DNA from: Pholiota molesta | Taxonomy: Eukaryota > Basidiomycota > Agaricomycetes > Agaricales > Strophariaceae | NCBI GenBank assembly: GCA_014925825.1 | Contig: JACGCK010000045.1 | Span: forward strand, 124,001 to 188,000 | Length of the DNA stretch: 64,000 nt | Direction of reading: 5' to 3' | Shown here: positions 1 to 10,901 of the stretch, piece by piece | Position numbering within the stretch: position 1 is the stretch's first letter | Layout of the letters: every line of letters starts with the position of its first letter | Made by a program: the position numbers and the translations under genes | The notes under the pieces: generated by a model | What the model was told of the DNA's origin: nothing | The model's database searches: none | What the model saw: only the letters and a program-made list of their open reading frames with translations

Positions 1-855
1 CCTCGTCGCCGACGTCGTTCCGCACTTATAAGTCAGTCGTTCTCCTCCACGAACGCGATCATCGCGTTGCTGACCCGCGTCTAGATTCCTCCACGCTGCC
101 GTGTGTCGCAGCGGCTTGTCTTAATTCCTAGGACTCGGGAGGTATCGTCTTCAACGTCTTCCAGGCTATAGTTAGCAACGAGCCAACGTCGCTGGGATAT
201 GGGATGGGCGACTCACGCGTGGCTTGTACGACTACGGCTCAACTCGCGAGGGGAGACGACAAGGAAGGAGATCTGCGACGGTCGTGGGCACAGTCTCGGC
301 GTCAGCGGTCCGGCCGCGCCGGCTCTGAATTGGGTCACAGATCAAAGTCACCACCTCGACCACCTTGCTCTGTCCCAAAAACATTACACCGACTACCTCT
401 TGGATCGGCAGTGTACAGATTAAATAGCCGTTTGAGATTTTCTTTGTTCTATTTTCCCTTCAAGTTTGTGAAAAGCTTGCCAAGTAAAGTTCAGCTGCCT
501 GTGTATCGCAGTAGCGACCATACCCGCCGGGCATCTATAAGGTATCACATCTGCAAATATTCTATCAAAAACAAGACCTGGTGATATACCTTAGATAGCC
601 TAGTACCCGAACGAGTTGACGATCTCTCTTGACTTCGCGGATCATTCAAATCAACCCCTTGTACATCGTCGAGACAAGGATGCCCTCCGCGACCTCATCT
701 CACCAGCAACGACATCATGAACATCAGCCTTCGCAGGTGATGCAGCCGATCGATTAATCTTCTTAATGATGGGAGCACATTCTCAACAAGAAAACTGATA
801 GGCACTCGACCATACGAGGGTTAACGGTGCACCCACAAATCCAGATCGTAGGAAT
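1..855. other. no confident gene
   Basis: I see no protein with recognisable features in this stretch. Overlapping open frames at 199-584 lack a domain or a supported start. An ATG at 680 opens a short His/Gln-rich frame that stops being open just after a possible donor at about 737; it could be a 5' exon of the coiled-coil gene that follows, but I could not join it in frame. Confidence 0.3.
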
Positions 856-1233
856 ATGCCCACTGAACCGGTAAGCTATTTTCTGCTTTGAAGGGGCTTA
901 CTGCCACTCCATAATACTGAGACCATAACTGCCCTTAGGTAATTATACAGATACCGGATTTCATTGACCACAGGAATTATATGATGCAAATATTGCAGGT
1001 GGCTCTGCAAACTTTCATCTCGGTGGCAGTTAATGAAAGGCATCTGACATTATGAGCAGGAGACCCGCCTTGCACAGCTTGCAACTATCGAGCAGCAGCG
1101 AGAATTGATCCAATATGTACAGGGCCTACATGAATGGCTTGAACGGGACGCTGAAGAACGTAAATCAGAGAGGGAAGATTTGGTTTCACGGATAGACAGA
1201 TTGAACAGCGATGTTCTACATAGCCTTCGATAA
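856..1233 (+). CDS. small coiled-coil protein, 3 exons
   Basis: I read three exons, 856-870, 939-998 and 1060-1233, with GT-AG introns of 69 and 61 nt. All joins are in phase 0 and give about 82 residues. The second half is rich in E, R, K, Q and L with heptad-like spacing (ERDAEERKSEREDLVSRIDR), so a coiled coil is likely. No family is recognised and function is unknown. The start is the first ATG compatible with the spliced frame; an upstream exon from 680 is possible. The call rests on the clean splice signals and on the frame staying open across both joins. Confidence 0.45.
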
Positions 1234-1998
1234 TCCAATACTGGATGTGGATTTTCCAGTACATTGTATCATAATTAATCGTGAGGGTACGTCAATTTAT
1301 TGGCAGCCTTCTTCGTATCAAAAATTTGCCTCAAGGTGTACAAAAATACTGTCGCCGTGAGTCAACAGCTGTCTTGCAGCATGGCCATGGTATCTTTCGC
1401 CTGACAGAGATCAATGCGTCGTTGATATGTTTTGACGGATGAATCAATCAAGATGTACCCGCATCGTAGCCCATCCCGGCTTCCTTCCTATATCACACCG
1501 CGGCAATAACAACTCAAGTAATTATCCCCGGGCTACAAAACAGATTAGAATAAAAGCTCAGGTATTGTTTGGGAAGGCGGTACATACGAGCGCCTTGAAT
1601 CGCTGCACTTATTCCACCGATTTGTAAGAGTCCTAAGCATCATATCATATAGAAGTTGACTGTAACCGCCGACTAACCTGGATCTGCATCACCTTCACAC
1701 AGGCCGCAGGCGTACAAGAGAAGAAATCAGTGTATCCCCCGGTTATCTGGTATGTTAATAGAATATCTAACATTGTGAATGGAGATTGTATTTATATACC
1801 GGCCGTTCAAATTCCCGTGCAAGCTCAAATTAGACGCCGTTGTAATGTATGTGGGTACAGCTTCAGATAAGTATAATGAATAAATGATCAAGCTATCACT
1901 GCGAACGATGACGGCGTCGCATAGTACCAGTCAAACGCTGATCATCAAGCTTCGACGCAGCTATGAATTAAGCTTCGATTGTCGACTTCCCTGTGGCT
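1234..1998. other. intergenic, possible minus-strand mini-gene
   Basis: This is mostly AT-rich sequence without a supported gene. On the minus strand an ATG at 1773 opens a 32-codon exon (1678-1773) ending at a GTTAGT donor, followed by an acceptor at 1633 and seven more codons before a stop. The roughly 39-aa product has no recognised family and may be chance. Confidence 0.2.
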
Positions 1999-2005
1999 TA
2001 TAAAG
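1999..2005 (+). promoter_or_regulatory. TATA box candidate for the 2106 gene
   Basis: The motif TATAAAG lies about 100 bp upstream of the ATG at 2106, with no other gene between. The position suits a Pol II TATA element with a long leader. Confidence 0.35.
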
Positions 2006-2105
2006 TTGCCCAATCCCACCTACATATCCCAGTCCTGCCGCTCCTTACGCCGATCCTATAGTCCAGGCTAGCCCTAGGGGAAGATATTTCGACGCTCCTG
2101 CCGCC

Positions 2106-2942
2106 ATGCATACCAACAGAACTGCCTATATTTATCACCAATTCGGCAGTTCAATGAACGAATCTTCCGACGAGGTCGTTTTACTGCCACAATCCCCCAT
2201 AGAAGATCTACGCCGCCTTTCACCTCTATCCCTCTCATCACACAACTTTTTCTTCGAATCGACATGCGCCTCCCCGATGCCGTATGAAGAGAAAGAATTC
2301 CCCAATTCACGCTATGTTCCCCCCGACGTAGATTTTTTCTCGACACAGGAGATGCAGAGTAAATTCCGTAGCTCCTTCGATACGTTGCAAACGGACGATT
2401 GTCACCGCGATTGGCAATTGACAGACGCCTTGGATCGCTACAACGACCTCGAGAACTCATCCAACTCAGAGGATTCCGAATTCGAGATGGACGAAGACAT
2501 ACGAAGCGCGAGCCCATCCATTTGCGCGACCGCTCGCATAGTCAAAATAACCCCATTGCGCGTAGTTAGGCGCTCGGTTAGGCGCTCATCCTTACCCGAG
2601 ACCAAATCACATGGGACTCATCCGTCCTCAGCCGAGGGCGCCTTCAACACGCACGCAATTCCGCTTCGTTCGCTCTCACAGAAGTTATCCGTTGATAACC
2701 TCAAGAGACTGATCTTGCCATGGAGAACAAGCGACTTGATTGGCCCGATTGATGCCCAAGCAACCTCGTCGTCGCGTTCCAGTTCAGATATGGGGCATAC
2801 CGGCGGCGCCGCGGTGGGGGACATCACCATAATAGAGCTCCACGACGTCACTCAGGAAGCCGTCCGACTAGCAGAAATGATGAGTTACAAGTGGAAGTTT
2901 GAACCCGCTGTAATACATGGGTTCGTCCAGCCGTCAGACTGA
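2106..2942 (+). CDS. hypothetical 278-aa protein
   Basis: A single open frame of 278 codons with no intron needed. The N-terminal half is Ser/Pro-rich and acidic (SNSEDSEFEMDED near residue 120-130). A basic stretch RVVRRSVRRSS follows, and the C-terminus contains a more ordered segment (DITIIELHDVTQEAVRLAEM). There is no signal peptide, membrane segment or recognised domain. The mix of acidic and basic low-complexity parts suggests a partly disordered, possibly nuclear protein, which is inference. A TATA-like motif lies upstream. The length of the frame and the lack of stops support a real gene. Confidence 0.6.
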   Translation: MHTNRTAYIYHQFGSSMNESSDEVVLLPQSPIEDLRRLSPLSLSSHNFFFESTCASPMPYEEKEFPNSRYVPPDVDFFSTQEMQSKFRSSFDTLQTDDCHRDWQLTDALDRYNDLENSSNSEDSEFEMDEDIRSASPSICATARIVKITPLRVVRRSVRRSSLPETKSHGTHPSSAEGAFNTHAIPLRSLSQKLSVDNLKRLILPWRTSDLIGPIDAQATSSSRSSSDMGHTGGAAVGDITIIELHDVTQEAVRLAEMMSYKWKFEPAVIHGFVQPSD

Positions 2943-3148
2943 ATTTCGGGTGCAGAAGTTTTCTGGATTCTTCCGAAGGTGTTCATGCTAGACGCATATT
3001 TATTTCTGGTAGGAATCATGGGATGTCGTTTTCAGAGCGGTCTTTGCGGGACTATTCCATCTTGTAATTATATACAGCGGTATATTCTGTAATATTGTAT
3101 TTTTAGTATCAGTGTAAATCAAGTCCGTCAAAACGATTCAGATCCAAC

Positions 3149-3153
3149 AAAAA
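3149..3153 (-). terminator. Pol III terminator for tRNA-Gly
   Basis: Read on the minus strand this is a run of five T, about 22 nt beyond the 3' end of the tRNA gene, as expected for RNA polymerase III termination. Confidence 0.55.
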
Positions 3154-3174
3154 TCTTCAGAATAGGTTCATGCA

Positions 3175-3278
3175 TGCATTAAGAGAGAATCGAACTCCCG
3201 GCGGGTCGAGTTACTTGTTTGTACACAGAGGTCACTGGGAAATGGCAACGACCCAGGTTACCACTACCCCATTAATGC
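3175..3278 (-). tRNA. tRNA-Gly: tRNA-Gly(GCC) with a 33-nt intron
   Basis: The minus strand folds into a full cloverleaf. The seven-pair acceptor stem (GCATTAA with TTAATGC) is perfect and the discriminator base is A. The D loop is AGTGGTA. The anticodon stem GGTCG pairs perfectly with CGACC. The T arm is GGGAG-TTCGATT-CTCTC. The anticodon GCC (complement of 3244-3246) follows TT and precedes A. The two halves of the anticodon stem are separated by a 33-nt intron (complement of 3210-3242) one base after the anticodon, the canonical nuclear tRNA intron site. The mature length without CCA is 71 nt, usual for tRNA-Gly. The T arm serves as B box; the A box is slightly off consensus. Confidence 0.93.
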
Positions 3279-4810
3279 GATACATTGCGCTCGAACCCAG
3301 TTTGACCCAATCTCTCCGTGCATGAGAAAACCGGGCTTTGCGCAGCTAATAATATGAAATAGCAAGCCTTTTTTCCAATACTAAGAGCCTTACATAGACT
3401 GTTCAGTGAAACGGCCCGGTATTCTAGCTACCAAACTCTGCTGGCTGCAAGCCATATTCGTCCACATTGTCCCGAGTCTATTCTAGCTATGCACATGCGT
3501 GCTTTTGAACACGGCCCTCCGGTCTGAACATACATTGAACACACTATACCAGCCTAAATTTTCCTCCATGGTAAATACTAAACGATTTACTGGTAATTTA
3601 TGTCTTTGGGTATTTGGACCTAGGAATGTCAATTACATAGATGATAGATTCCTATTCTATCTAATCGGCCCCTATTTTCTTTACTTTTATTATACATAGG
3701 CTTCTGTCAATGAGCGGTCGGTGGGACATTTGTGACTTCTGTTCATCCTCTCGCTCGGAAGGCAGGCCGATACGATAAAACACATGTACCCTCAGCCAAG
3801 CATTTAGCCAAGATATTTTGGGTATCCAACGCGTTCGTTGTGCTTCCATCATAATGTTTCGACCAAGTATGGAATCATATTCCTAGTCCTCGAGGCTATC
3901 TATTCGAAATTCAATCCGATAATTCATTGTGCTGCGCGTTTCCCTTTTTGCATCCCCCGCGCTCCCCCGCGTTGCTTGCTGCTAGTAGCGGGTTCGACGA
4001 GGTGTAGCCACATGATAGAATATATTAATATCTTGTGAGTAATCGCATATTTGAAGGCTGCCTTGGTGGACAGGCTAGGCCAACACACCTGTAGGCTAAT
4101 GAAGCACATCACTCTGAAATGTGTATCTCGCAGGCTCTTATTCAACGTATCCCTGAAGAAATCTCATAACCTCATTATCAATAATAACGTTGGCGCTCGA
4201 CGTTCATCCAACCGATGGATCATCCTTTTTCCACATAATGTGAACACCACGTTATTTCTACGTTATTTCAGGCCTCTTGAAATATTCGATGCGCCGCGTT
4301 GTTATTTTTAATGTGGTTTCAGCACCATGTTATCTACGGAAAAACCGCAGGATGGTAGCACATGTTTCGTCTTCTGACTCCTCCAAGCACAAAGTTGTAG
4401 GCAAACGGCTAACCGGCTAACGTATGCACTTTATCATTGGCGCAGGCATAGAAATCGAATACACCAATATAGATTCAACGCACACACTATAAATAGACGT
4501 CTCTCAGGAGTCCATGCGTTGTTCCGCCTTTCTTGTCGACGAGTAACCACGATTCCTCGATGCAATGTTGCCGGAATTCTCGATAAAATGCTTTCTCGGA
4601 GCCTTAAAAATAGAAATGCCTGTAGCTCACAAGACACCCAACAAGTTCTAGCAGAGGCGTATGGTCATGATGTGAACTAGAAGCATACTACTCATGACGG
4701 TCGCATGTATCAGAATAGTTCATGTTTATGACCGCATGTGCGAGCGCCTCACTCTATCAACCGCAATCAGAATGATAACGGCCCATGCGTCCTTGAGCTC
4801 TCCAAACCGC
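3279..4810. other. intergenic, no gene seen
   Basis: About 1.5 kb without a frame that I can support on either strand. Short open frames overlap on opposite strands, have AT-rich composition and no domain or splice pattern. The right end is the promoter of the sedolisin gene. Confidence 0.4.
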
Positions 4811-4817
4811 TATAAAA
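4811..4817 (+). promoter_or_regulatory. TATA box of the sedolisin gene
   Basis: TATAAAA lies 62 bp upstream of the sedolisin start codon, a typical TATA-to-ATG distance for a fungal gene with a short leader. Confidence 0.6.
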
Positions 4818-4878
4818 ATGGCCTTGACATCTCGAATAATATTTGTAACCCACTCAGGTTTTACACTTCCAAGCAAAC

Positions 4879-6831
4879 ATGCGAACTGGATTCTACCTGC
4901 TCGCCGCATTCGTCACCGCGGTCGTTGGAAGCCCCGCTTTCCGCAACCTGGTGGTCCACGAGCAGCGCAGCGACATTCCTGATGGCTTCGTCAAGTCCTC
5001 ACCGGCGCTTGGTACCAATATGCTCAACCTCCGTATCGCGCTCACGCAGAGTGACATGGCTGGTCTCGAGAAAGCTTTATTCGATGTTAGCACACCAGGA
5101 AGCGCGTTATATGGCCAACATTTGACCAAGGAGGAGGTCAGCATCTATTTAAATTTTTCGTTTCTTTCTTAGTCGCTGACAGAATTTCGTGACACACATG
5201 TACAGGTTGAAGCTTTCGTCGCGCCCTCCCCCGAATCTGTTTCTCTAGTTCAGCAATGGCTAGCGGCGAACAATATCACCGCTCACACTATCTCTCCTGC
5301 CGGCGATTGGCTGCAATTTTCTATGCCTATTAGCCAGGCCAACACATTGCTCGACGCAGACTTCACTGTCTTCACACATCCTGAAACCGGTACCACATTG
5401 ACTCGTACGCTGTCGTATTCCATCCCTTCTGCGCTTGTAGGTCATGTAGACCTTGTTCATCCTACCATCACGTTAGTAACTTTCTCGATATATCTACTGG
5501 CGTGAAACAAGACTAATAACCTTGATAACTCCAGCTTCGATAACCCGCATGCCAATCTTCCGGTCGTGGTCAGTCCTAACTTTAGGGTCATAGAGCCATC
5601 AAGCGAGGAGACCGCAGACCTCGAATCCCGCGCCGTTCCTAGTTCATGCAACACCGCTGTGACCCCCGCTTGTCTGCAGGCGCTATATGGCATCCCCACT
5701 ACCCTTGCTACGCAATCGAGCAATAAACTTGCCGTGTCCGGTTTCATACAACAATTCGCGAATCAAGCAGATTTGAAGACTTTCCTCACAGCCTTCCGTC
5801 CCGACCTTTCTTCCTCCACCACGTTCGCTCTCCAGACCCTTGACGGCGGAAGCAACCCACAGAGCTCTAGCCAAGCTGGTATCGAGGCCAACTTGGATAT
5901 CCAATATACCGTTGGTATCGCTTCGGGTGTCCCAACCACTTTTATCTCGGTTGGAGACAACTTCCAAGATGGTAACCTCGAAGGATTCCTTGACATCATT
6001 AACTCGCTTCTCGCCGAAACGAGCCCCCCTCAGGTCCTTACTACGTCTTACGGACAGAATGAAAACACTATCTCCGCTGCTCTTGCTAAGTAAGTCCACT
6101 TACAAATGTTCGATGGACCATGCTTAATTTTCTTTAGCCAACTTTGCAATGCGTATATGCAACTTGGTGCCCGTGGAACTTCTATCCTATTCGCATCCGG
6201 TGATGGAGGCGTTGCCGGATCTCAATCAGGTCGTTGCACAACCTTTTTACCCACATTCCCCTCCGGCTGTCCGTTCATGACCTCCGTCGGAGCCACCACC
6301 GGCATCACCGAAACCGCGGCAACATTCTCCTCCGGAGGATTCTCCAACGTCTTCGCCCGTCCTTCGTACCAATCAACTGCTGTATCTACCTACCTCACTG
6401 CTCTCGGCAACACCAACTCTGGCAAGTTCAACACTACGGGACGAGCCTTCCCCGATGTTTCAGCACAGGGTGAAAACGTCCAGATCGTCCAGTCCGGACA
6501 GACCGGCGGTGTCGATGGAACGAGTTGCTCCAGCCCAATCTTTGCCAGCGTGATCGCGCTCTTGAACGACAAGCTCGCCGCTGCTGGCAAGCCACCTCTG
6601 GGCTTCTTGAACCCATTCCTTTACTCCGCTACAGGTGCAGCCGCACTCAACGATGTCACCACTGGTGAGTTTTGACGATTGAACGACTAAGAAGATTATA
6701 TGAACAAATTATTTCTAGGTGATAACCCAGGATGCAGCACCAACGGCTTCCCCGCGAAAGCAGGATGGGATCCTGTTACCGGCCTTGGAACGCCCAACTT
6801 CGCCAAGCTTTTGACGGCTGTGGGATTGTAG
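4879..6831 (+). CDS. secreted sedolisin, S53 tripeptidyl-peptidase-like
   Basis: Five exons (4879-5136, 5206-5471, 5535-6089, 6138-6664, 6719-6831) with GT-AG introns of 48-69 nt give a 572-aa preproprotein. Residues 1-18 form a signal peptide. An activation prodomain runs to about residue 200 and contains the family pattern LTKEEVEAFVAPSPE. The catalytic domain has the S53 triad: Glu about 292 and Asp about 296 in GIEANLDIQY, and Ser about 489 in DGTSCSSP. FASGDGG (residue about 382) supplies the oxyanion Asp. The C-terminal WDPVTGLGTPNF belongs to the calcium-binding end. The enzyme is expected to act outside the cell at acidic pH, releasing peptides from protein substrates. Nothing in the frame is broken. 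Exon ends were chosen because each join keeps a conserved motif in frame; the first donor (GTCAGC) is the weakest. Confidence 0.95.
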
Positions 6832-7249
6832 ACATAGCACAAATTCAGAATGTAAATTATCTAGGGAATAGATTGATACCCTTCCAACATCGTATTCCAT
6901 GTTCAACAAGATCCAAAGCGACTGCAGCTAGGGTTCGGTGGAACACTAAGTGCTAGACGTTCACTAATATGTCATGAGATATTTACCGTCTGACTCCGAA
7001 TTGACTGAGCCCAGCAAATACCACTCAGATGATGATTGTGTGAAGTACACTTATTCTGTCTGTGGCCAACGGTTCAGTGTCAATGAGGCTTAGGACACTC
7101 AAACAAGAGAAAAATATGGTTCAAACACTTGTGAACATAGACCTCTGTTACAGCAGCTGGAACTCAAAGCCAAAACCTGCGCTATTGTCTACTAAACGGA
7201 TGCGTTATTCCTGATTTAGATGCCCAAAAACGCTGCGGATTTGTAGCCT
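6832..7249. other. 3' intergenic space between convergent genes
   Basis: Sedolisin and the cysteine-rich gene converge here. I see no further gene, only AT-rich 3' flanks. Confidence 0.4.
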
Positions 7250-7735
7250 TCAGTAAGAGCATGGGTTTGGTGTAAGGACGCATCTAAGCGATTGTTAATA
7301 TCAGAACCCTGTATTTGTGTACATATAAATAATGACTTACAATCCAAGTGGCGCGGTTATACTCGATGGAGGGCAGCAATGGAACGCATCTGGGCCTAAT
7401 TATCACGAAATTTTATATGAATACATGATTGTCTGAAGACAGAAAGTACGAGTACAGGCGCAACTTACATGTGATGTGCTAATTAGTTGAGACACATGAT
7501 AAAGTCAGTCCTTGAATATTGTATTGGGCCAATATACATGGGGCGACTACTTACGTCGGGTCCACCACCTAGTGATATTAAGAGGAATATGTGAGCAACC
7601 TTTGGATCGTGTTAATATTCAGAGCAATTGCGACTTACATTCGAAGATTGGCAATCCCCCTTGAGGACTTGGCGCAGCGCGAACTTGCAAAGCAAAGGCG
7701 ACGCTGGCGGCGAGAGAAAGGATTGAAAGCTTCAT
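7250..7735 (-). CDS. small secreted six-cysteine (knottin-like) protein
   Basis: Five exons on the minus strand, 7639-7735, 7555-7568, 7469-7478, 7341-7395 and 7250-7283, encode only 69 residues. Two exons are micro-exons of 14 and 10 nt. All four introns have GTAAGT donors and TAG acceptors (57-76 nt), and the joined frame is exactly 210 nt with stop. Residues 1-20 are a signal peptide (MKLSILSLAASVAFALQVRA). The mature part has six cysteines in the order C-C-CC-C-C, the spacing seen in inhibitor-cystine-knot mini-proteins and small fungal secreted proteins. The role is unknown; it could be an effector-like or antimicrobial peptide. A TATA element (complement of 7808-7814) lies 73 bp upstream of the ATG. 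Any tool that misses the micro-exons would lose this gene. Confidence 0.85.
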
Positions 7736-7807
7736 AGCAGAATGTGGAAGTGAAATAAGTTGCTGAAATTTGTTCGACTTGAGAGCAATCAGCTCAACCA
7801 TGCCTCT

Positions 7808-7814
7808 ACTTATA
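7808..7814 (-). promoter_or_regulatory. TATA box of the cysteine-rich gene
   Basis: Read on the minus strand this is TATAAGT, 73 bp upstream of the start codon at 7735. Confidence 0.5.
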
Positions 7815-7821
7815 CCTTCCA

Positions 7822-9112
7822 AGTCGGTACGAAACTATGAATAAATTTCACTGCCGTTGACTGGAATACGTCCTACGGAGAAGAAGTGCCCCACTTTAGA
7901 TCCATATTCAACGGACCTGGACATGGGCGTTGATTTGTATCAAGGCCATTCTCATAAACCCTAACATATTTCGGCGACTGCTTTCTGTTTCTCTTTAGTA
8001 ATTCTGGCTGAACAACGTCCCTGCAATGTCGGACCCGGCAGGTAGATTGTTGTGCATACAAAGGTGAACAAGCTACATTTATCTAATAACTACTGTTGAG
8101 GTTAAAAACAAATATCGAAGTGTCGTTCGTTCCGGTTTTACTGCAAAAGGCTACTCAAGCAGAGTGTAATACGATTCATCAGTGAAAATATCAAAATCAA
8201 AAGAAGGTGCCTTAGACTGTGCCCACTGGAAGACGCTGATCACGTATATTACCACCTGATGCTTATTAAAGCTTAAAGCCCCATACAAACTAACGAGTAC
8301 GTAGGCAGCCGATTCAGATGTATCTCGCAGGTCATCTATTGTACCACCGTGCATTATTATCTGGTAGATATCTTGCACACAGAAGAATGAAGACACTAAA
8401 AATAGCATATGTCTCAATGGTTATTTGGAGGTCGCGCTCCAGGGTAATCTAGCGCCGATGTGCGTTCAAACCTTCAAACATTCGAGGATGTGTAATACGG
8501 AGAATTACACCTGCGGCACCTGCCGGATCTCTGCTTGTTGAGCAACGTCACCTGGATTTCAACTTCCCAGATTGTCAAAAAGGTACGCACATTGACCCCG
8601 CAAATTTTGTCAGAATCTGTTCAAAATCGGGGAAAGGACCCCACCAGACTAGCCCAGACTTTTCGGAGCGCACCGTCCAAATAGAATTGAAGTCAAAACA
8701 ATAAATTTCGACAGAAGATCACAAGAAAATCAATTTTAGCCCACCCCGAGCGTCGAAAAGTAGTGGCAGACTGTTTTCTGTGTGCAACCAATGGTTCCGT
8801 GTCAATCCGATGCGTGATAAGAGTGTTCATAATTCCCTCCAGAGTCCAGGACGCCCGTGCGTGCGTGTGCGTGGCGTGCGCGTTCGGTTCTGATGATATA
8901 TGTACTAGCGGAGATCAGCGGACCGGTTGGACGTGACTAGTCTTCTGTTCGACCTCAACGTCCGAGTCCAAGGAACCAATCAGCACCCTACTAGCACCTC
9001 TACATCGACACCAGCAGCTAGTTAGGGGGATAGGGAACTCAGAATCTGCACCTAATCAATCATTCAAAACATCTCGAAGCTTCTGAAGCTTTGACGAAGA
9101 GGGTCGCACACA
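7822..9112. other. intergenic with weak ORF and GTGCGTG patch
   Basis: A minus-strand open frame at 8151-8417 (88 codons) has no recognised domain and no clear start context. Around 8856-8890 there is a dense run of GTGCGTG-like heptamers resembling the ends of the hAT-like element at 54.97 kb, possibly a relic of that family. The last 100 bp lead into the cyclophilin relic. Confidence 0.3.
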
Positions 9113-10668
9113 ATGGCACTTCCAACGAATGGCAAAGTCATTCTTGACACCACAGTGGGCGAGATTGAGATCGACCTATGGCCGAAGGTGCGCGGAATTC
9201 CCATCATGCTTTCAGGAATTCTTTGACACGAACTAGGAAGCACCAAAAGCAACCCGCAACTTCCTCGCGCTTTCCATGGAGGGTTTGTGAGTTTCTCTTG
9301 AGCCTCTGCAGACCATTATCTGATTCATACCTGCAGAACACTATGACGGGGTCATCTTTCATCGGTATGCAGCCTCATTCTCCTATAGTAGGGGAAACAT
9401 GGCTCACAGCCTCTTCAATACAGCGTTGTGCCTGGTTTCCTCGTACAAACTGGAGACAGAACGGGACTAGGAGGAGGGGGAGAGTCGTTTTATGGTGGTG
9501 CGTGGTTCAATAACTTATATATACATGGAAATAACGCTGCGTTTCCGAAGAACCCTTCGAAGACGCCCACGGCTGCGGTTCCCTCATCGAAGTATCGTGG
9601 CCATGGCGAACGACGGCACGAAGAATTCGAATGACTCGCAGTTCTTTTATTACCCTCGGTACGGACTATCTGCTGTCTTCTAAAAAAGAATTGACTTAGC
9701 TGTTTGTGACAGACAGAGCAGATGAGCTGCATGGCAACCACACTGTATTCGGGCGCTGCATAATAGGAGATACAGTGTACAGTACGTGTCCGAGCTCTCT
9801 CTCAAACACGCGAAGCTCAAACCGTGTCTAGATGTAATGAAAAGCCGGATCTGATATATAACGCACCCCAGAACTCGACGCCGATGGTCAAATGGTATGG
9901 TAAATTACCCTATCACCATGCCGCAGGCACCAGCTGATTTTTTATTCGCAGCTCACCGAAAATCAAGTCGGTCCGCATTGTGGATAATCCGTCCGACGAT
10001 ATCGTGCCGCGTATCACCGCAGCGGAGAAGCGAGCCCAACAGCGAGCGAGATAGCAAGCACAGCGGGAACGAGAAGAAGAGCAACGGAAGCAGGGTGCGA
10101 AGAAGTAGGGGCTCCATGTTTTTGTCATTCGACCCACCACTGACAAGCACATAGGAATGTGAAGCTGTTGAGCTTTGGAGCAGACGAAGATGCGGGTGAG
10201 GGTGAAGGAATCACGTACAAGAAGCCTATCTATCGACCGGAATGTGCGTCGCAAGAACAATGTTGTGTCTTTCCAGACTGACGTGGCTGTATTTCAGCGG
10301 TCGACCCCACAACAAGTGGAAGACGTCCCAGATTTTGTCTCACAGCAAGTTCCAGCTCTCGCCCTAAACCTCCCGTGGCCTCTTGAGGACCGACCAAAGC
10401 ATTCAAGGTATCCCAGGGAATGCTCCTTCCAGACGAAAAAATCAGCAAAGAAGAAAAAGAGGACATTACCAAGATTCGCGAGCAGCATGCGCGTGAGCAA
10501 TTCGCATCCGAGTATGTTCCTCGCTCCTAATCTTATGCTAATGTCCGTACCTCTTCCCTGGCTATAGACATTCTCGTAAAGCCGAGATTGGGGAAAGCGC
10601 GTGAGGAAGAGCGTGAGGAAGAGGGTGATCGGAAGAAGGCGGTGATCAAGGCGAAGGGGGCACCGTGA
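9113..10668 (+). pseudogene. CWC27: broken CWC27-like cyclophilin
   Basis: The reading matches the spliceosome-associated peptidyl-prolyl isomerase CWC27, including the N-terminal TNGKVIL start, LSMEEHYDGVIFHR, VVPGFLVQTGDRTG, GGGESFYG, RLRF..VAMAN.GTKNSNDSQFF, and later KIKSVRIVDNP and KLLSFGADE segments. About eight short introns fit this alignment (first exon 9113-9187). Against the family pattern, roughly 7 nt are missing between FED and HPRLRF near 9562. An extra T after DSQFF near 9650 shifts the frame, and an in-frame TAG interrupts the basic helix near 10052. The C-terminal half fades out after 10668. The breaks could be real decay or consensus errors, but three in one gene plus a lost C-terminus favour a pseudogene. 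A functional copy would be expected elsewhere. Confidence 0.75.
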
Positions 10669-10901
10669 GTGGTAGTCGGTATCGACTCAACTTTGGCTTT
10701 GATTGATCTTCAATAATCGAATGCTAACACTGTAAAAGGACGCCCAATGGTTTATTGCGCGCGACGACCAATTTAACTGTTAATTCAAATATATCTGCGT
10801 AATTTCAGGGTGCTCATATATATAAAGTTTACAATCATAACAACCAAGTGTCGGTGCTGCCTCCCAGGACATTTGTCAACGGAGTTGGTTGTTCATCGCC
10901 T

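Noticed and set aside
3285..3330. tRNA-like T-loop (CTCGAACCCAG on the plus strand) next to tRNA-Gly
   Set aside because: No T stem or acceptor stem can be formed around it; only the loop resembles a tRNA.
8151..8417. 88-codon minus-strand ORF
   Set aside because: No recognisable family or splice partner; kept only as a note in the intergenic entry.
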